Assembly (NCBI GenBank): GCA_958418185.1
Contig: CATZEP010000026.1
Span: 1-14,802 of the forward strand
Direction: 5' to 3'
Origin: an uncultured Collinsella sp.
GTDB lineage: Bacteria > Actinomycetota > Coriobacteriia > Coriobacteriales > Coriobacteriaceae
DNA: 14,802 nt
The position numbers were made by a program, and so were the translations under genes. Positions 13,485 to 14,802 of the stretch are shown here, piece by piece. The notes beneath the pieces were generated by a model. That model was not told the origin of the DNA, ran no database searches, and saw only the letters and a program-made list of their open reading frames with translations. Positions within the stretch are counted from its first letter, which is position 1. Each line of letters begins with the position of its first letter.

Positions 13485-14802
13485 ATGACACTCGTATCCA
13501 AGACCTTTGAGCTGTACGGCAAGACCTACACCTTTGAGTCGGGCGAGCTTGCCAAGCAGGCCACCGGCGCCTGCCTGGTCAAGCAGGGCGACACCACGAT
13601 GCTCGACACCGTGGTCGTCTCCAAGGAGCGCAAGAACTACGACTTCTTCCCGCTGACCGTCGACTTCAACGAGAAGATGTACGCAGCCGGCCGCATCCCG
13701 GGTGGTTACCTCAAGCGTGAGGGCCGTCCCAGCGAGAAGGCCACGCTCACCGCGCGCATGATCGACCGTCCGATCCGCCCGAGTTTCCCGGACGGCTTCC
13801 GCAACGAGGTGCACATCGTCGCCACCTCGCTCGTCGCCGACCAGGTCAACCCCTTCGACGTCATCAACGTCATGGGTGCTTCCCTGGCCATGACGCTCGG
13901 TGGCGTGCCCTTCGAGGGCCCGCTTGCCTGCGTGCGCATCGGCCGTAACGTGGAGACTGGCGAGTTTATCGTCAACCCCACCTACGAGGAGCGCGAGAAC
14001 TCCGATCTGGACCTGGAGCTGGGCGGCTCTGCCGACTTCATCTCGATGGTCGAGGCCGGCGCCGAGGAGATCTCCGAGGACGACATGCTCGCCGCCATGA
14101 AGTTTGGCCAGGAGGCCCTTGCTGCCTTCTGCCAGGCCCAGGACGAGTTCGTCGCCGAGTGGGAGCAGGTCAACGGCCCCATCGTCAAGAAGGAGTACCC
14201 GCTCGACCAGCCCGTCGAGGAGGTCCAGGAGCGCATCTTTGCCCACTACGACGAGATGGCAGCTGCCCTTCGCGACGCCGACAAGCTCTCCCGTATCGGT
14301 AAGGTCGAGGCTCTGAAGGAGTCCATCCGCGCCGAGTTTACCGAGGAGGAGCAGGCCGCTTGGGAGCGCGAGATCCCCGTGGCGCTCAAGAAGCTCGAGA
14401 AGAAGGCCATGCGCACCATGGTCGTCGAGACTGGCGAGCGCGTCGATGGTCGTGCCGCCGATGAGATTCGCCCCATCATGGTGAAGGATAACTACCTGCC
14501 GCTCGTTCACGGCTCTGGTCTGTTCCAGCGTGGGCAGACCCAGGTGCTTTCCGTCCTGTCGCTCGGCATGCTCAACGCGGGCCAGCGTCTGGATACCATC
14601 GAGCCCACCGCGGGCACGCGCTACATGCACCACTACAACTTCCCGCCGTTCTGCACCGGCGAGACCGGCCGCATGGGCAGCCCCAAGCGTCGCGAGATCG
14701 GTCACGGCAACCTTGCCGAGCGCGCCCTGCTTCCGGTGCTCCCCGACGAGAACGAGTTCCCCTACGCCATCCGCGTGGTCTCCGAGGTCATGGAGTCCAA
14801 CG
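13485..14802 (+). CDS. pnp: Polynucleotide phosphorylase (PNPase), 3' end missing
   Basis: PNPase degrades RNA 3' to 5' using phosphate and is a core RNA-turnover enzyme, forming a trimeric ring. The frame is open from ATG 13485 to the end of the window, showing 439 of about 720-740 expected residues. The first RNase PH domain includes FFPLTVDFNEKMYAAG, GRIPGGYLKREGRPSE (69-84) and RMIDRPIRPSFP. The all-helical linker domain follows. The second RNase PH domain begins ERVDGRAADEIRPI and contains HGSGLFQRGQTQVLS, HHYNFPPF and RREIGHGNLAERALLPVLP, the phosphate-site and catalytic region. The KH and S1 domains would lie beyond the window. AAGGAG (13475-13480) is four bases before the ATG. Codon use is strongly C-ending, as expected for high expression. 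Confidence 0.97.
   Translation, partial: MTLVSKTFELYGKTYTFESGELAKQATGACLVKQGDTTMLDTVVVSKERKNYDFFPLTVDFNEKMYAAGRIPGGYLKREGRPSEKATLTARMIDRPIRPSFPDGFRNEVHIVATSLVADQVNPFDVINVMGASLAMTLGGVPFEGPLACVRIGRNVETGEFIVNPTYEERENSDLDLELGGSADFISMVEAGAEEISEDDMLAAMKFGQEALAAFCQAQDEFVAEWEQVNGPIVKKEYPLDQPVEEVQERIFAHYDEMAAALRDADKLSRIGKVEALKESIRAEFTEEEQAAWEREIPVALKKLEKKAMRTMVVETGERVDGRAADEIRPIMVKDNYLPLVHGSGLFQRGQTQVLSVLSLGMLNAGQRLDTIEPTAGTRYMHHYNFPPFCTGETGRMGSPKRREIGHGNLAERALLPVLPDENEFPYAIRVVSEVMESN

Noticed and set aside
13437..14705. 422-codon minus-strand open frame opposite pnp
   Set aside because: Antisense shadow of pnp; rich in Leu, Val, Asp, Gly from complementing Lys, Asp, Glu and Thr codons. The long + frame is clearly PNPase.
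1..14802. Heat-shock operators (CIRCE or HAIR), phage or insertion-sequence remnants, CRISPR repeats, tRNA genes
   Set aside because: Looked for by eye, especially upstream of both dnaJ genes and in intergenic gaps; none found.

Overview
This is ordinary chromosomal core sequence from a GC-rich Gram-positive bacterium. Protein character, base composition, promoter style and gene order suggest an actinobacterial gut anaerobe of the Coriobacteriia, most like Collinsella. That assignment is inference from pattern recognition and was not checked by any search. Every supported gene lies on the + strand, and the long minus-strand reading frames look like shadows of them. I see no mobile elements, CRISPR arrays, tRNAs or rRNAs.

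Layout. The window opens inside holA (DNA polymerase III delta). Next comes rpsT (S20) with its own promoter and a strong intrinsic terminator. A tightly packed run follows: lepA (elongation factor 4), dus (tRNA-dihydrouridine synthase) and hemW (radical-SAM heme chaperone). Two adjacent dnaJ genes come next. The first is unusual: it has the J domain, G/F linker and zinc-finger domain, but its C-terminal substrate-binding and dimerisation region is replaced by hydrophobic membrane segments. The second is a canonical full-length DnaJ. A compact run then carries mtaB (tRNA methylthiotransferase), phoH (ATPase), ybeY (rRNA maturation endonuclease), dgkA (lipid kinase), era (ribosome-assembly GTPase) and recO (recombination mediator), with overlaps or gaps of at most 15 bases. 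Finally rpsO (S15), with promoter, leader and terminator, precedes a partial pnp (polynucleotide phosphorylase) that runs off the end.

How the genes fit together. Most act on translation and RNA: ribosomal proteins, elongation or ribosome assembly (lepA, era, ybeY), tRNA modification (dus, mtaB) and RNA turnover (pnp, ybeY). Chaperones and a few housekeeping enzymes are interspersed. The order holA-rpsT-lepA-hemW-...-dnaJ-...-mtaB-phoH-ybeY-dgkA-era-recO matches the 'dnaK superoperon' region of Bacillus-type Firmicutes. Here hrcA, grpE and dnaK, which usually sit between hemW and dnaJ, are absent, and the membrane-anchored dnaJ occupies that place.

The points most worth a second look are the DnaJ with a membrane-type C terminus, the loss of the hrcA-grpE-dnaK block, an apparently leaderless lepA, a promoter-like motif shared by lepA and the first dnaJ, a basic-residue-free acidic extension on Era, and structured leaders before rpsO and pnp. 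I saw no wholly new multi-gene system.
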